Shown: positions 1 to 7,316 of the stretch, piece after piece | Numbering within the stretch: position 1 is the stretch's first letter | How the letters are laid out: each line of letters starts with the position of its first letter | Assembly (NCBI GenBank): GCA_025464005.1 | Contig: JAODBO010000062.1 | Location: 1 to 64,000, forward strand | DNA: 64,000 nt | DNA from: Acidimicrobiaceae bacterium | Lineage (GTDB): Bacteria; Actinomycetota; Acidimicrobiia; Acidimicrobiales; Bog-793 | Direction of reading: 5' to 3' | Program-made: the position numbers and the translations under genes | The notes under the pieces: model-generated | Database searches by the model: none | Seen by the model: the letters and a program-made list of their open reading frames with translations, nothing else | What the model was told of the DNA's origin: nothing

Positions 1-80
1 GTCGAGCGGGCGAGGCGTTCGAGCTCGCTCCGCTGCTCGGGCGATACGGGCATCGGCGGTGCCGCAAGCATCGTGGACAT
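1..80 (-). CDS. N-terminal fragment of a probable transposase (IS630-like), cut by window edge
   Basis: Only about 26 codons are inside the window, starting at the ATG at 80 and running off the left edge. The readable segment ends with a Ser-Pro-Glu-Gln-Arg, Glu-Leu-Glu-Arg-Leu pattern. This is the usual opening of the helix-turn-helix domain of IS630/Tc1-mariner transposases and of related stand-alone HTH proteins. The upstream 40 bases are unusually AT-rich for this window, as often seen at insertion-sequence ends. No terminal inverted repeat can be assigned without the rest of the element, so the identification is tentative. Confidence 0.4.
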   Translation of the reverse strand, partial: MSTMLAAPPMPVSPEQRSELERLARS

Positions 81-121
81 GCTGCCACTTTAGTTACTTC
101 AGCTATTTAAGCGACGGATCA

Positions 122-466
122 CTAGGCCTGTGGGGCCGGGGATTCCGGGATGGGCGCGTCCACCGCGGGTGCGGGGACGCTCGCAGCGGCCTCCTCTTCG
201 GGGAGACCCAGATCCCATTCGAGCAAGAGGTTCTCCCGCTCGGCGTCTCGGACGACTCGCTCGCGATTGCGCCGGAACTGCGGATCGTGCGGCGGCAACA
301 GCACCAGACGTGCGAGTGCTCGCTCGCGAAACGCCTCGACGAGCGCTCGGTCGCCGAACTGGGAGTCCACCTCCCAGTGGGGGGCCACCGGTCCGAGGTA
401 GACGACGCGTACGTGCCCGCGTGGGGGCTCGGGCGGCGCGCTCGCCTCGGTGGGTGACATCGTCAT
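122..466 (-). CDS. Small hypothetical protein, 114 aa
   Basis: I do not recognise a family. The ATG at 466 was chosen because GAGGAG lies seven bases upstream; longer in-frame starts up to 631 have no such site and add an Arg-rich segment typical of non-coding GC-rich DNA. The protein has a short Pro/Glu-rich N-terminus, then a basic and hydrophobic core (residues about 17-85) containing the sequence VYLGPVAPHWEV, then an acidic, Ala/Pro-rich tail. There is no membrane segment and no Cys. It is divergent from the whiB-type gene on its right. The core looks folded, so the gene is probably real, but function is unknown. Confidence 0.6.
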   Translation of the reverse strand: MTMSPTEASAPPEPPRGHVRVVYLGPVAPHWEVDSQFGDRALVEAFRERALARLVLLPPHDPQFRRNRERVVRDAERENLLLEWDLGLPEEEAAASVPAPAVDAPIPESPAPQA

Positions 467-891
467 CGGGCACTCCTCGTGGTCGGGACGTGCCGAGTCT
501 ACCGGCACCGAGCGGCGCAGCTGGAAGGGTTGGCGCCGCCGAGCCGAGGGTAGGCAAGCGACCAACGGCCGTCCACTGCGACGCGTACCGCGACGCGAGT
601 GGCGGCGATCGAACACCATGACATGCATCACGATCCATCAGCACGACTTCCAACACAGACCGATAACCATGTGCTAACAGCGTACGCACAGTAAGCAGGT
701 GTAACCTCGCCGTAACGGTCCCAAAAGGACCCCTAGCCTGCTACGACGCGCCGTGCCAGGTTGCTGGCACAGACGCCCTGCAAAAAGGATTTCCGCCGGG
801 CGAACAGAGGTCGAGAGCCCCTCGGCAGAGGCGCTCGAGGCCTGGCTCGGTGTTACGACCGACCACCCCCGGGTGGCAGAATGGTGGTGTG
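467..891. other. 425-bp divergent intergenic region
   Basis: This lies between the minus-strand hypothetical gene and the plus-strand whiB-type gene, so promoters for both should be here. I see TAGACT on the minus strand (496-501) as a possible -10 for the left gene and TAGCCT near 733 as a possible -10 for the right gene, neither with a good -35. Two small inverted repeats are present: GGTCC/GGACC at 717-731 and CCACCC/GGGTGG at 863-876. The second is close enough to the whiB start to affect initiation. No credible gene is seen. Confidence 0.5.
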
Positions 892-1137
892 ATGGACACC
901 GTGTGGATGGCAGACGGCAAATGCCGGGAGCTCCCACCCGAGACCTTCTTCCCGAGCGACGGCGTGGGCGTCGAGGTCGCGCGACGGATCTGCGCGGACT
1001 GCCCGGTCAAGACGCCCTGCCTCGAGTACGCCATGGAGAACCACATCGACCACGGCGTGTGGGGCGGGACGTCGGAGCGCGAGCGGCGGCGCCTCGCCCG
1101 CCAGCGTCGACACCTGACGCTCCACAAGACGCACTAG
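892..1137 (+). CDS. WhiB-family iron-sulfur transcriptional regulator, 81 aa
   Basis: WhiB-like proteins bind a [4Fe-4S] cluster through four Cys, sense redox state or NO, and modulate transcription by binding the sigma factor. Here the cluster ligands are C11, C34, C37 and C43 (the C-x2-C-x5-C spacing of the family), followed by GVWGG (55-59) and a basic tail rich in Arg that would contact DNA. The ATG at 892 gives a compact protein of normal length; a GTG at 850 would add an unrelated N-terminus. The ribosome-binding site is poor. A second whiB gene lies 1 kb downstream on the other strand. Which Wbl subclass this is cannot be decided by eye. Confidence 0.93.
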   Translation: MDTVWMADGKCRELPPETFFPSDGVGVEVARRICADCPVKTPCLEYAMENHIDHGVWGGTSERERRRLARQRRHLTLHKTH

Positions 1138-1195
1138 CTCTAGCGCGCACCAGCGGGTGCGACGCGTGGGTCGCGGGAGCCGCACGCGGTCGCCG

Positions 1196-1201
1196 TAGTC
1201 T
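1196..1201 (+). promoter_or_regulatory. Candidate -10 box with very short leader
   Basis: TAGTCT lies nine bases before the GTG of the formimidoyltransferase gene. There is no Shine-Dalgarno sequence in between, so transcription would begin about at the start codon. No clear -35 is visible. Confidence 0.3.
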
Positions 1202-1210
1202 GGGCGTCCG

Positions 1211-2026
1211 GTGCTCGAGTGCGTGGTGAACATCAGTGAAGGGGTCCGCGCCGACGTGGTCGGCTCGATCGGGGACGCGGCTGGCGTCGCGTTGCTCGAC
1301 GTGCACAGCGATCCGTGGCACCACCGCTCCGTCCTCACCCTCGGCGGGGCCGAGACGCTCGAAGCGGCTGAGGCAGTCGCGGCAGCGGCCGTGCGGCTGC
1401 TGGACCTCGACGGCCACGTCGGTGCCCATCCGCGCCTCGGGGTGGTCGACGTCGTGCCGTTCGTGCCGCTCGGCGTCGGCCGGGCCGAGGAATCGCTCGA
1501 CCTCGGACCCGCCCGCGCCGCTCGTGACGCGTTCGGGCGCTGGGCCGGATCGAGCCTCGGCTTGCCCTGCTTCTTCTACGGGCCCGAACGATCACTCCCC
1601 GAGGTGCGGCGCGGGGCCTTCGTCACCCTCGCACCCGACACCGGGCCGGCCGAGCCTCATCCGAGCGCCGGTGCGGTGTGCGTCGGAGCAAGGCCGGCGC
1701 TCGTCGCCTACAACCTGTGGCTCGAAAGCCGGGACTTGGCCCTTGCTCGCACGATCGCTCGAGCGATCCGTTGCCCCGAGATCCGTGCCCTCGGACTTGG
1801 GGTCGGTGACCGGGTCCAGGTCTCGTGCAACCTGGTCGATCCGTGGCAGATCGGGCCGGGGGCCCTCTTCGACGCCGTCGACTCTCTGGCCCGAGTCGAG
1901 CGCGCCGAGCTCGTAGGCCTCGTGCCGGAAGGGGTGCTCGCACGCGAGCCCCGTCGCCGCTGGAGCCGTCTCGACCTCGATGCCGAGCGCACCATCGAGT
2001 CGCGCCTGGCATCCCGCCGTCCCTGA
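1211..2026 (+). CDS. Glutamate formimidoyltransferase (FTCD N-domain-like)
   Basis: The family transfers a formimino (or, in some bacteria, formyl) group between glutamate and tetrahydrofolate, feeding histidine-derived one-carbon units into folate. The protein opens with the family hallmark CVVNISEG (4-11), and GAHPR at 71-75 carries the His equivalent to the catalytic His of mammalian FTCD. At 271 aa it covers both formiminotransferase subdomains but has no cyclodeaminase domain. GTG at 1211 is the start that places the hallmark at the N-terminus. No hut genes are nearby; two whiB genes flank it. A role in formyl-folate metabolism independent of histidine breakdown is possible, given folD, metF and purN elsewhere in the window. 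Confidence 0.88.
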   Translation: MLECVVNISEGVRADVVGSIGDAAGVALLDVHSDPWHHRSVLTLGGAETLEAAEAVAAAAVRLLDLDGHVGAHPRLGVVDVVPFVPLGVGRAEESLDLGPARAARDAFGRWAGSSLGLPCFFYGPERSLPEVRRGAFVTLAPDTGPAEPHPSAGAVCVGARPALVAYNLWLESRDLALARTIARAIRCPEIRALGLGVGDRVQVSCNLVDPWQIGPGALFDAVDSLARVERAELVGLVPEGVLAREPRRRWSRLDLDAERTIESRLASRRP

Positions 2027-2075
2027 GGTCCGAGAACGAACTCCCTACGAGCGAATCGGGGCCCGGGCACTCAGC

Positions 2076-2354
2076 TCAGGATGCGGCTTCGATGTCTCGC
2101 TGGTGCAAGATCCGAGAGCGCCGTACGCGGCGGCGCTCCCGCTCGCTCATACCGCCCCAGATGCCGAACTTCTCGCCGTTCGCAATGGCGAACTCGAGAC
2201 AGTCCTGCTGGACGACGCAACCTCTGCAGACTTCCTTCGCCTCCCGGGTGGACGAGCCCCGCTCAGGGAAGAAGAGCTCGGGATCGACCCCCATGCAGTT
2301 CGCACGGGACTGCCAGGTCCTGTCAACTTCACCCACGAGCGCCTGGATAGTCAC
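2076..2354 (-). CDS. WhiB-family regulator close to canonical WhiB/WhmD
   Basis: Ninety-two residues from the GTG at 2354, chosen because AGGAGGG lies five bases upstream; an ATG at 2414 would add a non-conserved segment and run through the palindrome. Cluster ligands are C20, C43, C46 and C52, followed by FGIWGG (63-68) and a strongly basic C-terminus. The FFPERG and STREAK motifs between the first and second Cys match the sporulation-type WhiB (WhmD/WhiB2 in mycobacteria), which controls division and septation genes together with WhiA and a sigma factor. This suggests a developmental or division role rather than a stress role, by inference. A perfect palindrome lies 57 bases upstream of the start. 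Confidence 0.94.
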   Translation of the reverse strand: MTIQALVGEVDRTWQSRANCMGVDPELFFPERGSSTREAKEVCRGCVVQQDCLEFAIANGEKFGIWGGMSERERRRVRRSRILHQRDIEAAS

Positions 2355-2410
2355 TGGCACCCTCCTCTCGACGGCCACCGTACGCGTCAGCGACGACACG
2401 CATTCGAGTG

Positions 2411-2434
2411 ACAACGGTGGAATTACACCGTTGT
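2411..2434. promoter_or_regulatory. Perfect palindrome upstream of whiB (candidate operator)
   Basis: Nine-base arms ACAACGGTG and CACCGTTGT flank a six-base AT centre (GAATTA), an AT-rich island in GC-rich DNA. It lies 57-80 bases before the GTG of the minus-strand whiB gene, where a promoter is expected; GTGTAATT within it could serve as part of a -10. The exact symmetry suggests a dimeric regulator binding site. Confidence 0.6.
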
Positions 2435-2491
2435 GATCATGATGGACCTACTTACGGCCTCATGCAAGGGCGAGTTGAGAGTTGAAGCCGA

Positions 2492-4576
2492 TCAGTTCCC
2501 CCGGGCGATCCTGCGGGTGCGGCTGGCGCGCTGCTCCACGAAGTCGACGAGCACGTAGCCGCCGAGGTCGTCCGGCGTGGTGAAGAAGGCGCGACCACGG
2601 TTCATCTTCGTCATCTGCTCGACGAAGGCACGAAGACTTCCGGTCGCGTCGAGCACGAACGTGTTGATCGAGATCTTGGCCCGCGTACAGCGCGCCACCT
2701 CCCCGAGGGTCGCCTCGAGCGTCTCGGGAGCCGGCGGGTAGTCGAAGAACACGTCTCCACCCTCGAGCACGTGCGCGGTCGGCTCGCCGTCGGTGATGAC
2801 GATGACCTGCTTCGCCCCCGCTTTGCCGCCGAGCATCCGGCGAGAGAGCGCCAGCGCGTGCTGGAGGTTCGTGCCGTACGCGAAATCCCAGGACACCTCG
2901 GGCAGCTCACGCGGCTGGATCTCGCGCGCAGTGGCGGAGAATCCCACGAGGCCGAGGTAGTCACGGGGATAGCGCGACGCGATCAGGGACTGCAGGGCCA
3001 TGGCGACCTTCTTCGCAGCGAGGAAGTTGTCCCGCATCGGCATCGACAGTGACAGGTCGACGGCGAGCACCGTCGAAGCGGTGCTCAGGTGCTCGCTCTG
3101 CTCGATCTCGAAGTCGTCCGGCACGAGCGCTATCGGCAGGCGGGAGCGTGATCGCCCCGAGCCGGAGAGCGATGCGGGTCTGCTCCCGACCTCGTGGAGG
3201 GGCTCGGAGGCGGACGAGCTGCGCAGCAGCGCGTTGCGCAACGTCTTCTGGACGTCCAAGCGCATCGGGTCCCCGTACTCATAGGCCTTGGTCTCGTCGC
3301 TGCGGTCGTGACCGATACCGGCCGACGCGACGGGGTGCTCCCCGACGCGGTCGCGCCTCAGTCGGGAGAAGAGCTCGTCGAGGGCGCGCGAGCCGAGGCG
3401 GCGAAGTCCCTTCGGTGTCATCGAGAGCCGACCTTCGCGCCGAGCGACCAGTCCCTGCTCCTCGAGGCGCCGGGTGAGACTCGCCAGGGTCTCGAGCGCG
3501 GCTGCCGCGTCCGGGCCGAGCAGCTCGGCAACCGACGCCGGGTCGACCTCGGCCAGCTCGCCCGGCTGGGCCGCGCCGCGCAGCATCTGGCCGAGCTGGT
3601 CGAGCCGGGCGAGCTCCGCGAAGACGTCGCCCGCCTCGCTGAGGCCGAGCGGGTCGCCGCCGGACATCGCGACGCCACGGTCCCAGGGAAGGCTCGGGAG
3701 CGCGTTGCGCAAGTTGGCGCCGAGCCGGTCGAGCTGCCACCCGAGGTCCATGTCGGACATGAGCTCGTCGGCCAGTGCCGCGAGCTCGGCGCGCTGCTCC
3801 GGCGTCATCGAGGCCACGAGCGCGCTCGCCGCGGCCATCCGCTCGGCCATCCGCTGGAGAAGCTCGTCGAGATCGCCCGCCTCGGGGAACATATCCCCGA
3901 ACTGCTGCATGAACTGCTCGAACGAGGGGTCTATCGGCTCCCCCGCCGCTCGCTGCTCGAGCATCTTGTTGAGCGCGTCGAGCCCGGCTCGCAAATGCTC
4001 CCGCTCCTCGGGACCGGCAGATGCCATGGCGCCGGCGGTCCGGTCGAGCTGGAGCTGTGCCAGGTCGCGTCGAAGGTCCGCCACGAGCTCCTCGAAGCGT
4101 TGCTGGGCGAGCGGTGACGAGAACTCGTAGCGCGAGAGCGCACCGATCTGCCTGGCGAGCTCGTCAGGCAACAAGTCGAGCTCGGTATGAGCCTCGGCCG
4201 CGCGCCGGGCTGCCTCCTCGTCGTCAGGTCCCGCTGCCGCGGCTGCCCGGTCGAGCTCGGAGCGCTCCGTGTCGAGAACCTCGTCGAGGCGACGGCGGAC
4301 GTCGTCGTAGAGGCCCGACAGGTCTTTGCCACTCAGTAGCTCCTCGCGCCTCGCCTGGAGGCGCGCGAGCAGGTCCCGCAGCCCCGCTACGCGCTCGCCG
4401 GAGGGCGTGGTGAAGCCTTGCTGGAGGACGCGCCGGAGCGCGGCGTCGAGGTCGCCGTGGTAGAGCAGGTCGTCGGCGACGCTCGAGAGCACATCGTCGG
4501 CGTCCAGCTCTACTGGTTCCTGGCTGCCATCCCACTGCGAATACCGCCAAGCGCCCGCACGCCTCACGCCTGCCAT
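2492..4576 (-). CDS. VWA-domain protein, partner of the adjacent MoxR ATPase (Rv0959-like)
   Basis: A 694-aa protein. Residues 1-450 are mostly acidic alpha-helix with repeated Leu/Glu/Arg stretches and no recognised catalytic motif. Residues 500-690 form a von Willebrand factor A domain with an intact metal site: D507, S509, S511 (DxSxS), T569 and D596. Similar pairs (magnesium-chelatase ChlI/ChlD, CoxE/MoxR, RavA/ViaA, mycobacterial Rv0958/Rv0959) act as AAA+ motors with a metal-dependent adaptor that remodels a client protein. There is no chlH or cobN nearby, so this is unlikely to be a true metal chelatase. It follows the MoxR gene in the same direction after a 180-bp GC-rich gap. The client is unknown. 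Confidence 0.85.
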   Translation of the reverse strand: MAGVRRAGAWRYSQWDGSQEPVELDADDVLSSVADDLLYHGDLDAALRRVLQQGFTTPSGERVAGLRDLLARLQARREELLSGKDLSGLYDDVRRRLDEVLDTERSELDRAAAAAGPDDEEAARRAAEAHTELDLLPDELARQIGALSRYEFSSPLAQQRFEELVADLRRDLAQLQLDRTAGAMASAGPEEREHLRAGLDALNKMLEQRAAGEPIDPSFEQFMQQFGDMFPEAGDLDELLQRMAERMAAASALVASMTPEQRAELAALADELMSDMDLGWQLDRLGANLRNALPSLPWDRGVAMSGGDPLGLSEAGDVFAELARLDQLGQMLRGAAQPGELAEVDPASVAELLGPDAAAALETLASLTRRLEEQGLVARREGRLSMTPKGLRRLGSRALDELFSRLRRDRVGEHPVASAGIGHDRSDETKAYEYGDPMRLDVQKTLRNALLRSSSASEPLHEVGSRPASLSGSGRSRSRLPIALVPDDFEIEQSEHLSTASTVLAVDLSLSMPMRDNFLAAKKVAMALQSLIASRYPRDYLGLVGFSATAREIQPRELPEVSWDFAYGTNLQHALALSRRMLGGKAGAKQVIVITDGEPTAHVLEGGDVFFDYPPAPETLEATLGEVARCTRAKISINTFVLDATGSLRAFVEQMTKMNRGRAFFTTPDDLGGYVLVDFVEQRASRTRRIARGN

Positions 4577-4756
4577 GATGCCGCTCCTTGGGCTCTTGGC
4601 CGTGGTGGTCTGTGCTGTGCCCGGGCCGGACCGAATCGGGAGTCGGGCCGCGGGCGCATCGGGATCTTCCGGCGCCGCAGGCCTGGCGCGGTCGCCGGCC
4701 GGATCGGGCTCATCTCGGTCTCCGAAGGGCTCAGGCTCACTTGGTCTCCGGCGGCC

Positions 4757-6193
4757 TCAACGGGCGCTGTAGGTGGTCGCGCCAGCGACGAGGTCCTTGT
4801 TGAGCCGGCGCGAGAGGTGAAGGCCCTCGAGGACGAGCTCGACTGCGCTTGCGACGTGGGCGGGGCTCGCTCCGGTACCGACGAGATTCTCGACGGCGGG
4901 CGCGAGCGCGGGGATTTCCTCGATGAGCGCGACGTGGCTGGACGACGGTATCGAGGGACCGACCTCGACGACCCGCCCGGCGCCGAACTCCGCCACTACG
5001 GCCGCCATCGGCGCCTGTGGGCAGTTCTCCCGGAAGACCTGTAGCACGGCGGTACGCACGAGCTGGTCGACCACCTGCTCGTCCTCGTTCTCATCGAGCG
5101 CTTCGACTTCGATCTTGCCGATCGTCGAGGGGACCAGGGCGTCGAGATCGCTCACCCGGGGCACGGCGATCGGCTCCCCGGCGCGCAGCGACCTGCGCAC
5201 CGCGGCGGCCACGAGGGTCTCGTAGTTCGCCACGCTCGCCCTGACCGACACGCCCGAGCGCTGGTCCACCTTCGAGCTGGCACGGGCCGAATGGCTGATG
5301 ACGGCGACGACCTCGGCCATGAACGGCGGTACGTCGACCTCGACACCGTCCGCCTCGACGGGCCGTGCCTCCTGGGCGACGATGGCCATCTCTGTGGCGA
5401 CCTCACGCGGATAGTGCGTGCGGATCTGCGCTCCGAAGCGGTCCTTCAGCGGCGTGATGATGCGGCCGCGGTTGGTGTAGTCGTCGGGGTTGGCCGTGGC
5501 GACGAGCAGCACGTCGACCGGCAACCGGACGCGATGCCCGCGGATCTGCACGTCGCGCTCTTCGAGCACGTTGAGCAAGCCGACCTGGATGCGCTCCGCG
5601 AGGTCCGGCAGCTCGTTGATCGCGAAGATCCCGCGGTTGGTCCTAGGAACGAGCCCGTAGTGGATCGTCAGCTCGTCGGAGAGATAGCGACCCTCGGCGA
5701 CCTTTATCGGGTCGACTTCGCCGATGAGGTCGGCGATCGAGGTGTCGGGGGTGGCGAGCTTCTCGCCGTAGCGATCGCTGCGGTGCACCCATGTGATCGC
5801 GGTCTCGTCGCCAAGGTCCGCGACGAGGTCACGGGCGTAACGGGAGACCGGCCGGTAGGGATCGTCGTTGATCTCGGATCCTGCGATCGTCGGGCTCCAC
5901 TCGTCGAGCAACTCGACGAGTGACCGCAGGATCCGGGACTTCGCCTGGCCCCGCTCGCCGAGGAGCACGACGTCGTGACCGGCGAGGAGCGCGTGCTCGA
6001 GCTGCGGCACGACGCTGTCCTCGAATCCGAGCACACCGGAGACAATCGGCTCGCCTGCCACGACTTTCGCGACGACGTTCCGACGGATCTCCGCCCGCAC
6101 CGCGGTCGATCGCCAGCCCGAGGCGCGAAGTGCGCCGAGCGTCGCCGGGCGGGCCTGCCCGGTATCGGGAGCTGTCTGCTCGTGAAGGGCCAT
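4757..6193 (-). CDS. MoxR/ChlI-type AAA+ ATPase (Rv0958-like)
   Basis: A 478-aa ATPase with Walker A GERGQAKS (79-86), Walker B-like GIFAINELPDL (188-198) and sensor-1 region VATANPDD (231-238), as in magnesium-chelatase subunit I. It probably forms a hexamer and drives remodelling through the VWA protein encoded downstream. The C-terminal part (300-478) is the helical lid plus an extension. The ATG at 6193 has a TAGGCT box exactly six bases upstream and no Shine-Dalgarno site, so the message is probably leaderless. It is divergent from sdhCAB; whether the pair acts on succinate dehydrogenase assembly is pure speculation. Confidence 0.88.
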   Translation of the reverse strand: MALHEQTAPDTGQARPATLGALRASGWRSTAVRAEIRRNVVAKVVAGEPIVSGVLGFEDSVVPQLEHALLAGHDVVLLGERGQAKSRILRSLVELLDEWSPTIAGSEINDDPYRPVSRYARDLVADLGDETAITWVHRSDRYGEKLATPDTSIADLIGEVDPIKVAEGRYLSDELTIHYGLVPRTNRGIFAINELPDLAERIQVGLLNVLEERDVQIRGHRVRLPVDVLLVATANPDDYTNRGRIITPLKDRFGAQIRTHYPREVATEMAIVAQEARPVEADGVEVDVPPFMAEVVAVISHSARASSKVDQRSGVSVRASVANYETLVAAAVRRSLRAGEPIAVPRVSDLDALVPSTIGKIEVEALDENEDEQVVDQLVRTAVLQVFRENCPQAPMAAVVAEFGAGRVVEVGPSIPSSSHVALIEEIPALAPAVENLVGTGASPAHVASAVELVLEGLHLSRRLNKDLVAGATTYSAR

Positions 6194-6199
6194 GCGGCG

Positions 6200-6205
6200 A
6201 GCCTA
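6200..6205 (-). promoter_or_regulatory. -10 box of a probable leaderless promoter (MoxR gene)
   Basis: TAGGCT ends six bases before the ATG at 6193. The ten bases GCGGTCACCG just upstream also occur in front of the icd -10 box. No convincing -35. Confidence 0.5.
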
Positions 6206-6452
6206 ACGGTGACCGCTCGGCGAGCTACCCCGCCCGCGGGGGCTTGCGACGGCGAGCAGGGCGCCGGGAACGACGGCCGGACGGCGGGGCGCTCCGCGGG
6301 GAAAGCGAGCCCGGACGACGGGCCGCCGGGACTCCGTTTCGCCTAGAGACGAGCGTTGGCGCGAGGATGATCGGCGGCCGGGCCGGCTGAGACGTCGCGC
6401 CCGCTCGATAGGCCCGCCACGCACGGCCGATCGAAGGCTAGGAGATGGAGGA

Positions 6453-7316
6453 ATGCCCGTGACCGTCGTGGACCAGACGCAGGAAGCGCCGCGTCCCACG
6501 CCAGTGCGCATCGGTGGGCCCCGCGGAGGACCTCCCCTCTCGACGGTGCTGCGCAAAGACCGTTGGCAAGTCCAGCCGGCACTCACGGCGTTGGGCCTTC
6601 TCGGCTTCATCGGCTACTCGATCTGGGCAGCTTTGCGCAACGGCGACTTCTACGCCGGCAATGTGGGACGCGACTATCTCTCCCCCCTCTACTCGCCCTG
6701 CCTGACCCACAGTTGCACCACGGCGGGCTACGTCTGGGGCGGATGGAACTGGTGGCGGGTATCGCCCGCGTTCCTGATCCTCATCTTCCCCGGGGCGTTC
6801 CGCACCACCTGCTACTACTACCGCAAGGCCTACTACCGCTCGTTCTGGCTGTCACCGCCGGGATGCGCGGTGCCGGACGCCGGCTCGACAAGCCCCTCGG
6901 GCGTGCGTAAGCGCTACACGGGCGAGACCCGGTTCCCGCTCATCCTGCAGAACGTCCACCGTTACACGTGGTACTTCGCAGTCGTGTTCGCCGGGATCCT
7001 CACCTGGGATGCCATCACCGCGTTCCGCTTCCCGAACGGCGTCGGCGTGGCGCTCGGCTCGCTGCTGTTCGTCGCCAACGCCGTGTTCATCTGGGCCTAC
7101 ACGCTCGGCTGCCACGCCTGCCGGCACCTGTGCGGAGGGAGCGCGAAGAAGCTCTCCGAAGCACCTGTCCGGCAGTGGTTCTGGAAGAACATCTCCTCCC
7201 CGCTCAACGAGCACCACCAGCTCTTCGCCTGGTGCTCGCTCTTCTCGATCATCGTGACCGACCTCTATACCTACCTCGTAGCGAGCGGCGCGATTCACGA
7301 CCCGAGGATCATCTGA
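6453..7316 (+). CDS. sdhC: Succinate dehydrogenase membrane anchor (Sdh1-type)
   Basis: A 287-aa integral membrane protein with about five hydrophobic segments (roughly 46-63, 100-116, 166-186, 192-214, 254-276), matching the single large anchor of mycobacterial Sdh1 (Rv0249c) rather than the separate SdhC and SdhD of other complexes. It would carry the quinone site and pass electrons from SdhB to menaquinone. His residues in NVHRYTW and GCHACRH are candidate haem or quinone ligands. The start is well supported by GGAGG just upstream of the ATG. Its stop overlaps the sdhA start (ATGA), indicating coupled translation. Confidence 0.9.
   Translation: MPVTVVDQTQEAPRPTPVRIGGPRGGPPLSTVLRKDRWQVQPALTALGLLGFIGYSIWAALRNGDFYAGNVGRDYLSPLYSPCLTHSCTTAGYVWGGWNWWRVSPAFLILIFPGAFRTTCYYYRKAYYRSFWLSPPGCAVPDAGSTSPSGVRKRYTGETRFPLILQNVHRYTWYFAVVFAGILTWDAITAFRFPNGVGVALGSLLFVANAVFIWAYTLGCHACRHLCGGSAKKLSEAPVRQWFWKNISSPLNEHHQLFAWCSLFSIIVTDLYTYLVASGAIHDPRII

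Noticed and set aside
3194..4117. Plus-strand open frame opposite the VWA gene
   Set aside because: It mirrors the helical coding pattern of the VWA protein and has no independent start signal or recognisable domain.
4577..4756. A small gene between the MoxR and VWA genes
   Set aside because: The open frames there are short, lack ribosome-binding sites and consist of Gly/Ser/Arg-rich sequence.
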